This document shows, piece by piece, positions 24,861-31,266 of a stretch of DNA of 31,266 nt; positions within the stretch are counted from its first letter, which is position 1; every line of letters starts with the position of its first letter. The notes beneath the pieces are model-generated. The model ran no database searches, was not told where the DNA came from, and worked only from the letters and a program-made list of their open reading frames with translations. The position numbers were made by a program, and so were the translations under genes. The DNA comes from an uncultured Rhodoplanes sp. (GTDB lineage Bacteria; Pseudomonadota; Alphaproteobacteria; Rhizobiales; Xanthobacteraceae): contig CAKZHN010000032.1 of assembly GCA_936924235.1 (NCBI GenBank), positions 1 through 31,266 of the forward strand. Reading direction: 5' to 3'.

Positions 24861-24897
24861 TTGACAATGCCGCGGCGGGCCGTAGCATCCGGCCCGC
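24861..24897 (+). promoter_or_regulatory. Promoter with overlapping perfect inverted repeat
   Basis: TTGACA (24861-24866), a 16-base spacer and TAGCAT (24883-24888) form a good sigma-70 promoter for the hydratase gene, whose ATG is at 24923. A perfect 8-bp inverted repeat, GCGGGCCG (24875-24882) and CGGCCCGC (24890-24897), centres on the -10 box. A repressor bound there would block polymerase, so this is a likely operator. The regulator is not in the window. Confidence 0.65.
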
Positions 24898-24922
24898 GTA
24901 AACTCAATCATTCGGGACGTCC

Positions 24923-25951
24923 ATGATCATCGACTGCCACGGCCACTACACGACCGAGCCGAAGGACCTGCACCGCTTCCGCAAGGAGCAGACCGAGGCC
25001 GCCAACGCCAAGGACAAGAGCAAGATGCCGGCGCGGGCAGGCCTCAAGATGTCCGACGACGAGATCAGGGAATCGGTCGAGCAGAACCAGCTCAAGCTGC
25101 AGAAGGACCGCGGCACGGATCTGACGATCTTCTCGCCGCGCGCCTCGGGCATGGGCCATCACATCGGCGACGAGAGCGTGTCGCAGGAGTGGTCGGAGAT
25201 CTGCAACGACCTCATCGCCCGCGTGGTCCACCTCTATCCGAAGAACTTCATCGGCGTCTGCCAGCTGCCGCAGTCGCCCGGCGTCGATCCGAAGAACTCG
25301 GCGAAGGAACTCGAGCGCTGCGTCAAGATGGGCTTCGTCGGCTGCAACCTGAATCCGGACCCGTCTGGCGGCTACTTCAACTCGCCGCCGATGACCGACA
25401 AGTCCTGGTTCCCGCTCTACGAGAAGATGATCGAGCTCGACTGCCCGTGCATGATCCACGTCTCGGGCTGCTGCAATCCGGCGATGCACACCACCGGCTC
25501 GTACTATCTCAACGCCGACACCATGGTGATGATGCAGGTGATCCTGTCGGACCTGTTCAAGCAGTTTCCGAAGCTGAAGTTCATCATCCCGCACGGCGGC
25601 GGCGCGGTGCCGTTCCACTGGGGCCGCTTCCGCGGCATCGCGCTCAACAACGGCAAGCCCGAGCTTGCCGAGATCATGGGCAACAACATCTTCTTCGATA
25701 CCTGCGTCTATCATCAGCCGGGCATCGACCTGCTCACCAAGGTGGTGCCGGTCGACAACATCCTGTTCGCGTCGGAGATGGTCGGCGCCGTCAAGGGCAA
25801 CGATCCGCGCACCGGATTCGGCTTCGACGACACCAAGCGTTATGTCGACAAGGCCCCGCTGTCGGATGCCGACAAGGCCAAGATCTTCGAAGGCAATGCC
25901 TACAAGGTCTATGGCCGGCTGAAGGCCCAGATCGCCAAACAAGCGGCTTAG
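24923..25951 (+). CDS. ligJ: 4-Oxalomesaconate hydratase-like amidohydrolase-superfamily protein
   Basis: This is a 342-residue member of the amidohydrolase superfamily, closest in my recollection to LigJ, which hydrates 4-oxalomesaconate to 4-carboxy-4-hydroxy-2-oxoadipate in protocatechuate 4,5-cleavage and related pathways. H6 and H8 (CHGHY), H179 (MIHVSG) and E285 (FASEM) fall one residue off the zinc ligands reported for LigJ. Long blocks are shared in pattern: TIFSPRAS, NLNPDPSGG, IPHGGGAVPFHWGRFRG and DTCVYHQPGIDLLT. No other lig genes (LigAB dioxygenase, LigC, LigI) lie in the window. It starts at ATG about 34 bases after a promoter -10 box and is followed by a terminator-like hairpin, so it appears monocistronic and divergent from the aldolase operon. 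Confidence 0.85.
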   Translation: MIIDCHGHYTTEPKDLHRFRKEQTEAANAKDKSKMPARAGLKMSDDEIRESVEQNQLKLQKDRGTDLTIFSPRASGMGHHIGDESVSQEWSEICNDLIARVVHLYPKNFIGVCQLPQSPGVDPKNSAKELERCVKMGFVGCNLNPDPSGGYFNSPPMTDKSWFPLYEKMIELDCPCMIHVSGCCNPAMHTTGSYYLNADTMVMMQVILSDLFKQFPKLKFIIPHGGGAVPFHWGRFRGIALNNGKPELAEIMGNNIFFDTCVYHQPGIDLLTKVVPVDNILFASEMVGAVKGNDPRTGFGFDDTKRYVDKAPLSDADKAKIFEGNAYKVYGRLKAQIAKQAA

Positions 25952-26003
25952 AGCAGGCCGCCTAGCCCGACACCCCCGTATCGGCTGCAACCGAGACGCG
26001 CTA

Positions 26004-26038
26004 CCCTGTCGTGGTGCCATTCCACGACAGGGGGTTTT
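26004..26038 (+). terminator. Terminator-like hairpin abutting the next start codon
   Basis: An 11-bp perfect stem (CCCTGTCGTGG 26004-26014 with 26022-26032) has a 7-base loop and is followed by GGTTTT. It lies 52 bases after the LigJ-like gene and ends two bases before the ATG of the exported amidohydrolase at 26040. The 3' arm and adjacent bases (AGGGGG, 26029-26034) also serve as that gene's Shine-Dalgarno, so the structure could control translation. Confidence 0.65.
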
Positions 26039-26039
26039 C

Positions 26040-27257
26040 ATGCGCCGGGTGAGTGCAGTCGCGGCTACGGCCGCTGTTCTGATCGCAGTTTCTCAATTTT
26101 CGGGTTCAGCCTTCGCGGACGTGACCGCGTTTGAGGGCGCGCGGCTGATCATCGGCGACGGCCAGGTGATCGAGAACGCGACGCTGGTGATGGACGGCAC
26201 CAAGATCGTCCAGGCCGGCGCGGGCGTCGCCGTGCCGGCCGGCGCCAAGCGCGTGAACCTCTCCGGCAAGACCGTGATGCCGGCGCTGATCGACAGCCAT
26301 GTGCACCTGAGCTACACGCACGACAAGCTCATTCGCGACCTCAAGCAGCGCGGCTACTGGGGCGTCAGCGCCGCCATGAGCCTCGGCGTCGACAATCTCG
26401 AGCTGCTGCCGGTGCGCGACGAGGTCATTCCAGGTGCTGCGCGCTTCCTCAGCGCCGGCCACGGCATCACCCGCAAGGAGCCGATGCGTCCGACGTTCCA
26501 GATCGAGAACGAAGAGGAAGCCCGCAAGGCGGTCCGCGACAACTTTGCGCTCGGCGTGAAGATCATCAAGATCTGGGTCGACGATCGCGACGGCAAGGTC
26601 CAGAAGGTGACGCCGGCCCAGTACGGCGCCGCGATCGACGAGGCGCACAAGTTGGGCATCCGTGCGATCGCGCATGTCTTCAACATGGAGGATGCCAAGG
26701 GGCTGATGCGCGCCAACATCGACGCCTTTGCGCATGGCGTCCGTGACCAGGACGTCGACGAGGAGACCGTGGCGATGTTCAAGGCACGGCCGAACATCGT
26801 GCTGAATCCGAACCTGCCGGACCGCGGCGTGAAGGTCGACCGGAGCTGGATGCAGGCCGGCATGAGCCCTGAGGAGTTCGCCAAGCTTGAAAAGGAAAAC
26901 CTCGACATGCCGCGGGTGCAGCACTTCCACGGCATCCAGGCGCGCAATCTCGCCAAGATGAACGCCGCCGGTGTGCGCATCGTGATGGGCACCGACGGCA
27001 ACCGGCCCTGGGGCCCGCACGAGGAGATGGAGGATATGGTGCTGGCCGGCATGACGCCGGCGCAGGTGCTGATCGCCTCGACCAAGAACGGTGCCGAGTT
27101 CCTGCGGATCGCCGATGCCGGGACGCTTGAGGCCGGCAAGAGCGCCGACTTCATCGTGCTGGACGCCAATCCGCTCGATGACATCAAGAACACCCGGAAG
27201 ATCTCGGCGGTCTATCTGCGCGGCGCCGCGGTCGACCGCTCGCAGCCGATCCCGTAA
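26040..27257 (+). CDS. Exported metal-dependent amidohydrolase (imidazolonepropionase/prolidase-like)
   Basis: This is a 405-residue precursor. The signal peptide is residues 1-26 (RR, hydrophobic core AVLIAVSQF, cleavage after AFA). The amidohydrolase composite domain begins with LIIGDGQVIENATLVMDG. The metal site H87-x-H89 is in DSHVHLS. A bridging lysine lies in IIKIWVDD, histidines in AHVFN and FAHGV, and the late aspartate in MGTDGNRPWG. The C-terminal strand ADFIVLDANPLDDI is typical. These enzymes cleave C-N bonds in rings or peptides, and export implies a periplasmic substrate. The ribosome site is sequestered in an upstream hairpin. It is probably not co-transcribed with the LigJ-like gene unless that hairpin is read through. 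Confidence 0.9.
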   Translation: MRRVSAVAATAAVLIAVSQFSGSAFADVTAFEGARLIIGDGQVIENATLVMDGTKIVQAGAGVAVPAGAKRVNLSGKTVMPALIDSHVHLSYTHDKLIRDLKQRGYWGVSAAMSLGVDNLELLPVRDEVIPGAARFLSAGHGITRKEPMRPTFQIENEEEARKAVRDNFALGVKIIKIWVDDRDGKVQKVTPAQYGAAIDEAHKLGIRAIAHVFNMEDAKGLMRANIDAFAHGVRDQDVDEETVAMFKARPNIVLNPNLPDRGVKVDRSWMQAGMSPEEFAKLEKENLDMPRVQHFHGIQARNLAKMNAAGVRIVMGTDGNRPWGPHEEMEDMVLAGMTPAQVLIASTKNGAEFLRIADAGTLEAGKSADFIVLDANPLDDIKNTRKISAVYLRGAAVDRSQPIP

Positions 27258-27283
27258 CCGACGGCAAACTCTCTTTTTAAGAC

Positions 27284-27316
27284 CCCTGCCGGCGCGGCAA
27301 AACCGCGCTGACAGGG
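27284..27316. terminator. GC-rich hairpin, possible terminator
   Basis: CCCTGCCGGCGCGG (27284-27297) and CCGCGCTGACAGGG (27303-27316) pair with one mismatch and one wobble around a CAAAA loop. No T-tract follows. It lies about 27 bases after the amidohydrolase stop and before the next gene. It could be a factor-assisted terminator or only a processing stem. Confidence 0.4.
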
Positions 27317-27380
27317 CCGGCCGAATTCACTAGATTGGCTGGAATCAATCAAACGGATGCCCAATCAGGGACGGCCAAGG

Positions 27381-28436
27381 ATGAAATTCGGACTGTTCGG
27401 CAGCGCGCAGGCGCAACGTGGCGGCCCCGACCTCGACAGCGGTCAGGGCTTCAAGGACTACATCGAATACAACGTCGAGGCCGAGGCGCTGGGCTATGAC
27501 TCGACCTTCGTGGTCGAGCATCATTTCACCGGCTTCGGCCAGGTCTCGGCGTCGTTGAACCTGCTGACCTGGGTCGCGGCGCGCACCAAGACGCTGCGGC
27601 TGGGCACCGCCGTGATCGTGCTGCCCTGGCACAATCCAGTGCTGCTCGCCGAGCAGGCCGCCACCATCGATCTGCTCTCGGGCGGCCGGCTCGAATTCGG
27701 CGTCGGCAAGGGCTATCGCCACAACGAGTTCGCGAGCTTCTGCATCCCGATCGAGGAGGCCGACGAGCGCTTCGAGGAAGGGCTGGAGCTGATCATCAAA
27801 TCCTGGACCTCGAACGAGCGATTCTCGCACCACGGCAAGCACTGGCATTTCGAGAACATCATCGTCGAGCCGCCGACCCGGCAGAAGCCGCATCCGCCGA
27901 TCTGGATGGCGGCCGGCAATCCGGACTCGATCCGCAAGGTGGCGCGGCGCGGCGCCAAGCTGATGCTCGACCAGCTCGCCTCGACGCAGCTCGCGATCGA
28001 CCGCTTCAACATCTACAAGGCCGAGGTCGAGGCCTGCGGCCGCAAGTTCGATCCGATGGATGTCGCGGTCAGCCGCGCCTTCTATGTGGCGAAGAACGAC
28101 GAGGACAAGAAGAAGGCGGTCGAGGCCCGGCTCGCCAACCAGACTCGGCTCGCCAAGCTTTCCCAGACGCCCGGCGGCGACAGCAAGTCCAGCATGCTGT
28201 CGTTCGACCAGACGCTCGATGCGGCGGCGGAAAGCGCCATGTTCGGCACGCCTGACGAGATCGCGGTGAAGCTGTCGCGGCTTCGCGCCGCCGGCGTCGA
28301 GCACGTCCTGCTCACCGGTCCGGCAGGCTCGCGGGAGAATCTCCGGGCCTTCGCCAAGGACATCATGCCGGCGTTCTCGGGCCCGGCGCCCAAGCCCGCG
28401 GCCGCGCGCGCCCAACCGCAACTCGTGAATTCCTAA
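27381..28436 (+). CDS. Luciferase-like flavin-dependent monooxygenase (LLM class)
   Basis: This is a 351-residue bacterial-luciferase-family enzyme, a different subgroup from the NtaA-type protein at 16356. KFGLFGSAQ opens the barrel, and EHHFTGFG near residue 46 is the classic family segment. AVIVLPWHNPVLLAEQ and GRLEFGVGKGYRHNEF follow, with a C-terminal FGTPDEIAVKLSRL. It needs reduced flavin from another protein. The start at 27381 is preferred over 27357 because homology begins here and AGGG lies about 10 bases upstream. The MFS gene starts directly after its TAA, so the two are co-expressed and may share a substrate. Confidence 0.88.
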   Translation: MKFGLFGSAQAQRGGPDLDSGQGFKDYIEYNVEAEALGYDSTFVVEHHFTGFGQVSASLNLLTWVAARTKTLRLGTAVIVLPWHNPVLLAEQAATIDLLSGGRLEFGVGKGYRHNEFASFCIPIEEADERFEEGLELIIKSWTSNERFSHHGKHWHFENIIVEPPTRQKPHPPIWMAAGNPDSIRKVARRGAKLMLDQLASTQLAIDRFNIYKAEVEACGRKFDPMDVAVSRAFYVAKNDEDKKKAVEARLANQTRLAKLSQTPGGDSKSSMLSFDQTLDAAAESAMFGTPDEIAVKLSRLRAAGVEHVLLTGPAGSRENLRAFAKDIMPAFSGPAPKPAAARAQPQLVNS

Positions 28437-29705
28437 GTGCACAAGCCGGTTGCTGCGGCGGGCACGATCCCGCCGCTGATCAAGCGCAACACGATTCTGC
28501 TGGCGCTGTCGCAGGCCTTTGTCGGCGCGGGCACCCAGCTCGCCTATGGCATCGGCCCGCTAATGGTGATCGCGGTGACGGGCTCGGCGAGCCTTGCAGG
28601 CCTCACGGTCGGGCTGTTCGGCGTCAGCCGCTTCCTGGTGTCCTATCCGGTCGGCCGCATCACCGACAACTACGGCCGCAAGCCCGGCGTGCTGTTCGGC
28701 CAGGCGCTCGCACTGATCGGCACCTTCTCGTCCGGCCTTGCCATGCTGGCCGGGAGCGCGATCGGGCTCACGCTCGGCATGATCGTGTTCAGCATGGGCA
28801 TCAGTGCGGCGCAGCAGCTTCGCGTCGCCGCCGCCGACATGTACCGGCCGCGCCAGCGTGGCCTCGCATTGGGCTTCATCGCCACGGGCTCGCTGGTCGG
28901 CATCCTGCTCAGCCCGATGGTGATGGCGCTGGCCGACCGGATCGCGGCGCAGACCGGGCAGAACGCGCTCGGCCTGCCGTGGCTGATGATGCCGGTGCTC
29001 ATTCTCGGCGGCATGATTCTGGTGACGTTCGTGCGTCCCGATCCCAAGGAGATCGGCATGCATCTGGAGCGTTACTATCCGGACTACGTGCCGCCGCCGA
29101 AGCCCGCGGCCGGGCAGGTCGGCGATTTCAATTCATGGGACCTGCTGCGGAAGATCCCGACGCGGCTGGCGATCCTTTCGAACTGCGCCGGCCAGGGCAA
29201 CATGGCGATCGTCATGGTGCTCACGTCTCTGGTGCTGTCGCATCACGGCTACTCGCTCACCGCGATCGCGTTCTCGCACGCCTTCCACGCCGCCGGCATG
29301 TTCGCCTTCACCATTCCGCTCGGCTGGGCGTCGGACCGCTACGGCCGTGAATGGGTGATGTACCCGGGCGTCGGCATCGCGCTGATCGGCGCATTGTTCG
29401 TGGCCTTTGCCGAGGGCTACGGGTCGGTGACGCTCGGCACCTTCCTGGTCGGGCTCGGCTGGTGCGCCGCCAACGTGGCCTCGACCGCGCTGATCGCCGA
29501 CCAGGTCGAGACCCAGCACCGCGGCCGCGCTATCGGCGTCAGCGAAAGCGGCGGCGGCGCCATGACGGTGCTCGCCGCCGTGGTGACCGGGCCGTTGGTG
29601 GAATGCGCGAGCCTGCCGGCCGCAGGCATCACCGCGGTGCTGATCGCCGTGGTGCCGCTGGCGGCGCTGGCCTGGACCAAGGCGGCGGAGCTGCGGGCGA
29701 AGTGA
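28437..29705 (+). CDS. MFS transporter
   Basis: This is a 422-residue major facilitator with about 12 hydrophobic helices. The first (ILLALSQAFVGAGTQ) starts near residue 19. The helix 2-3 loop GRITDNYGRKPG (near 75-86) is the MFS signature, and a matching GWASDRYGRE occurs in the second half near 300. The start is GTG (28437-28439), immediately after the TAA of the monooxygenase gene, so translation is coupled. It is probably an uptake or efflux permease for the compound used by its neighbour; direction and substrate are unknown. It ends within a hairpin shared with the convergent gene. Confidence 0.92.
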   Translation: MHKPVAAAGTIPPLIKRNTILLALSQAFVGAGTQLAYGIGPLMVIAVTGSASLAGLTVGLFGVSRFLVSYPVGRITDNYGRKPGVLFGQALALIGTFSSGLAMLAGSAIGLTLGMIVFSMGISAAQQLRVAAADMYRPRQRGLALGFIATGSLVGILLSPMVMALADRIAAQTGQNALGLPWLMMPVLILGGMILVTFVRPDPKEIGMHLERYYPDYVPPPKPAAGQVGDFNSWDLLRKIPTRLAILSNCAGQGNMAIVMVLTSLVLSHHGYSLTAIAFSHAFHAAGMFAFTIPLGWASDRYGREWVMYPGVGIALIGALFVAFAEGYGSVTLGTFLVGLGWCAANVASTALIADQVETQHRGRAIGVSESGGGAMTVLAAVVTGPLVECASLPAAGITAVLIAVVPLAALAWTKAAELRAK

Positions 29706-29721
29706 CGCTTCGCGTCACTTC
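29699..29721. terminator. Bidirectional hairpin overlapping both convergent stop codons
   Basis: A perfect 10-bp stem (29699-29708 with 29712-29721) has a TTC loop. The left arm contains the MFS stop TGA (29703-29705) and the right arm the stop of the ABC-2 permease on the other strand (29715-29717). T-tracts are short. It likely terminates or protects the 3' ends of both transcripts. Confidence 0.65.
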
Positions 29722-30476
29722 TTGATCTTGTAACCGGTCCTGAAGAACCACGACACGATGGCGAGGCAGATCGCGAGGAACACCGCGATCATCACGATGC
29801 TCACCGTCACGCTCACGTCGGAGACCTCGTAGAAGCTCCAGCGGAAGCCCGAGATCAGGTAGACAATCGGATTGACGAGGCTCACCGCCTGCCAGAACGG
29901 CGGCAGCACGTTGATCGAATAGAAACTGCCGCCGAGGAACGTCAGCGGCGTGATGATCAGCAGCGGAATGATCTGCAGCTTCTCGAAGCCCTCGGCCCAC
30001 AGCCCGATGATGAAGCCGAACAGGCTGAAGGTCCATGACGTCAGCACCAGGAAGCCCAGCATCATCAGCGGATGCTCGATCCGCAGCGGCACGAACAGGC
30101 CTGCGGTGGCCAGGATGATCAGGCCGAGGATGATCGACTTGGTGGCGGCCGCGCCGACATAGCCCAGCACGATCTCAAAGGCCGAGATCGGCGCCGAGAG
30201 AATCTCGAAGATCGTGCCGACGAAGCGCGGGAAATAGATGCCGAACGAGGCGTTCATGACGCTCTGCGTGAGCAGCGTCATCATGATCAGGCCCGGCACG
30301 ATGAAGGCGCCGTAGGGGACGCCGTCCACCTCCTGCATGCGGCTGCCGATGGCGCCGCCGAAGACGATGAAATACAGCGAGGTCGAGAGCACCGGCGACA
30401 CGATGCTCTGAAAGATGGTGCGCGCGGTGCGCGCCATCTCGAACCTGTAGATCGCCCAGACCGCCCGGTGGTTCAT
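29715..30476 (-). CDS. ABC-2 type transporter permease
   Basis: This is a 253-residue membrane protein with six predicted helices in the ABC-2 arrangement. A cytoplasmic N-terminal segment RFEMARTARTIFQS precedes helix 1 (ISPVLSTSLYFIVFGG-like). The conserved late region PLTFLGGSFYSINVLPPFW and NPIVYLISGFRWSFY matches the YadH/NodJ/DrrB subgroup. It forms an exporter with the ATPase encoded just upstream, whose stop overlaps its ATG (30473-30476). Possible cargo includes polysaccharide, lipo-oligosaccharide or drugs; nothing here decides. It ends at a convergent hairpin shared with the MFS gene. Confidence 0.92.
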   Translation of the reverse strand: MNHRAVWAIYRFEMARTARTIFQSIVSPVLSTSLYFIVFGGAIGSRMQEVDGVPYGAFIVPGLIMMTLLTQSVMNASFGIYFPRFVGTIFEILSAPISAFEIVLGYVGAAATKSIILGLIILATAGLFVPLRIEHPLMMLGFLVLTSWTFSLFGFIIGLWAEGFEKLQIIPLLIITPLTFLGGSFYSINVLPPFWQAVSLVNPIVYLISGFRWSFYEVSDVSVTVSIVMIAVFLAICLAIVSWFFRTGYKIKK

Positions 30477-31266
30477 TTGTCGTTTCTCACCAGGTCGACG
30501 AAGATGTCCTCGAGTGAACTCTGCGTGGTGTGGATGTCCTTCAGCCGGATGTTCTGGCGCAGGAGCTCCTCGATCAGCCTCGTCACACCGCGCTGGTCGC
30601 CCTCGGCCTCGTAGGTGTAGGTCAGCGTGTGGCCGTCGGCGGAGAGCACCAGGTTGTGATCAGTCAGCGCCATCGGAACGGAATCGAGCTTCTGCTGCAG
30701 CTCGAAAGCCATCTGCTTCTTGCCGAGCTTGTGCATCAGCTCGGCCTTGCCCTCGACCAGGATCAATTCGCCCTTGTTGATGACGCCGACGCGGTCGGCC
30801 ATCAGCTCGGCTTCCTCGATGTAGTGCGTGGTCAGGATGATGGTGACGCCGGAGTTGCGCAGCTCCCGCACCACCTCCCACATGTCCTTGCGCAGCTCGA
30901 CGTCGACGCCTGCGGTCGGCTCGTCAAGGAACAGGATCTGCGGCTCATGGGCCAGCGCCTTGGCGATCAGCACCCGGCGCTTCATGCCGCCGGACAGCGT
31001 CATGATCTTGGAGTCCTTCTTGTCCCACAGTGAGACGTCGCGCAGCACCTTCTCGACATAGGCCGGATTGGCCGGCTTGCCGAACAGGCCGCGGCTGAAG
31101 GTCACCGTGGCCCAGACGGTCTCGAAGGCGTCGGTGTGCAGCTCCTGCGGCACGAGGCCAATCATCGCGCGCGCCGCGCGATAGTCGCGGACGTTGTCAT
31201 GGCCGGCCACGGTCACGGTGCCGCCAGAGGCGTTGACGATGCCGCAGATGATGCCGATCAGCGTGG
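30473..31266 (-). CDS. ABC transporter ATP-binding protein, N-terminus beyond the window
   Basis: The open frame runs off the right edge, leaving 264 codons; the Walker A motif and start are missing. What remains has the Q-loop near GLVPQELHTDAF, signature LSGGMKRR, Walker B ILFLDEPTAGVD and the H-loop TTHYIEEAELMADR. A C-terminal DUF4162-like extension ends in LEDIFVDLVRNDK. This is the CcmA/YadG/NodI type that pairs with ABC-2 permeases, and it overlaps its partner gene by four bases. An internal GTG at 31214-31216 is not the real start because coding continues upstream. Confidence 0.93.
   Translation of the reverse strand, partial: TLIGIICGIVNASGGTVTVAGHDNVRDYRAARAMIGLVPQELHTDAFETVWATVTFSRGLFGKPANPAYVEKVLRDVSLWDKKDSKIMTLSGGMKRRVLIAKALAHEPQILFLDEPTAGVDVELRKDMWEVVRELRNSGVTIILTTHYIEEAELMADRVGVINKGELILVEGKAELMHKLGKKQMAFELQQKLDSVPMALTDHNLVLSADGHTLTYTYEAEGDQRGVTRLIEELLRQNIRLKDIHTTQSSLEDIFVDLVRNDK

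Overview
The window is GC-rich, densely packed bacterial DNA. Many operons end in ATGA overlaps, and short palindromic repeats sit at their borders. The gene mix is typical of metabolically versatile soil Alphaproteobacteria: Bug/TctC solute-binding proteins without their permeases, CaiB/BaiF CoA-transferases, luciferase-like monooxygenases, and a chemoreceptor with a xWxxF tail. My best guess is Hyphomicrobiales, near Bradyrhizobium, Rhodopseudomonas, Pseudolabrys or Rhodoplanes. This is inferred from style only; there is no rRNA or tRNA gene to confirm it.

Layout. (1) 2-1889, +: end of a solute-binding protein, then ATPase and permease of an SsuABC/TauABC-like importer. (2) 2016-8005, -: CocE-type hydrolase, Gfo/Idh/MocA dehydrogenase and BKACE beta-keto acid cleavage enzyme; after a palindromic repeat, an aldo/keto reductase and a flavoprotein aromatic hydroxylase. 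(3) 8084-9558, +: a thiolase-fold protein without the nucleophilic cysteine, translationally coupled to a DUF35 Zn-ribbon/OB-fold protein. (4) 9837-12233, +: a chemoreceptor, then a strong terminator and a small secreted protein on the other strand. (5) 12969-16091, -: Bug protein, class III CoA-transferase and CitE-like lyase, a compact uptake, CoA-activation and C-C cleavage module. (6) 16356-21722, +: NtaA-type flavin monooxygenase, second Bug protein (Tat-like signal), GMC oxidoreductase and PaaK-like CoA ligase. (7) 21899-24807, -: HpcH/HpaI aldolase, HIBADH-like dehydrogenase, split-barrel flavoprotein and isochorismatase-fold amidase. Divergent from these, at 24923 (+), is a LigJ-type 4-oxalomesaconate hydratase. 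(8) 26040-29705, +: exported metal-dependent amidohydrolase, another luciferase-like monooxygenase and an MFS transporter. (9) 29715 to the end, -: ABC-2 exporter (permease, truncated ATPase).

Taken together, this is an accessory catabolic region. It holds uptake proteins, oxygenases, CoA-activating enzymes, several C-C bond-cleaving enzymes (BKACE, CitE-like, HpcH-like, possibly the thiolase/DUF35 pair) and one chemoreceptor. No transcription factor is encoded in the window. The most informative observations are the cysteine-less thiolase/DUF35 pair, the LigJ-anchored divergent cluster with a perfect operator-like palindrome over its -10 box, the luciferase/Bug/GMC/ligase operon, and a terminator-like hairpin whose 3' arm runs into the Shine-Dalgarno of the next gene. 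No CRISPR array, phage, transposase or tRNA was seen.
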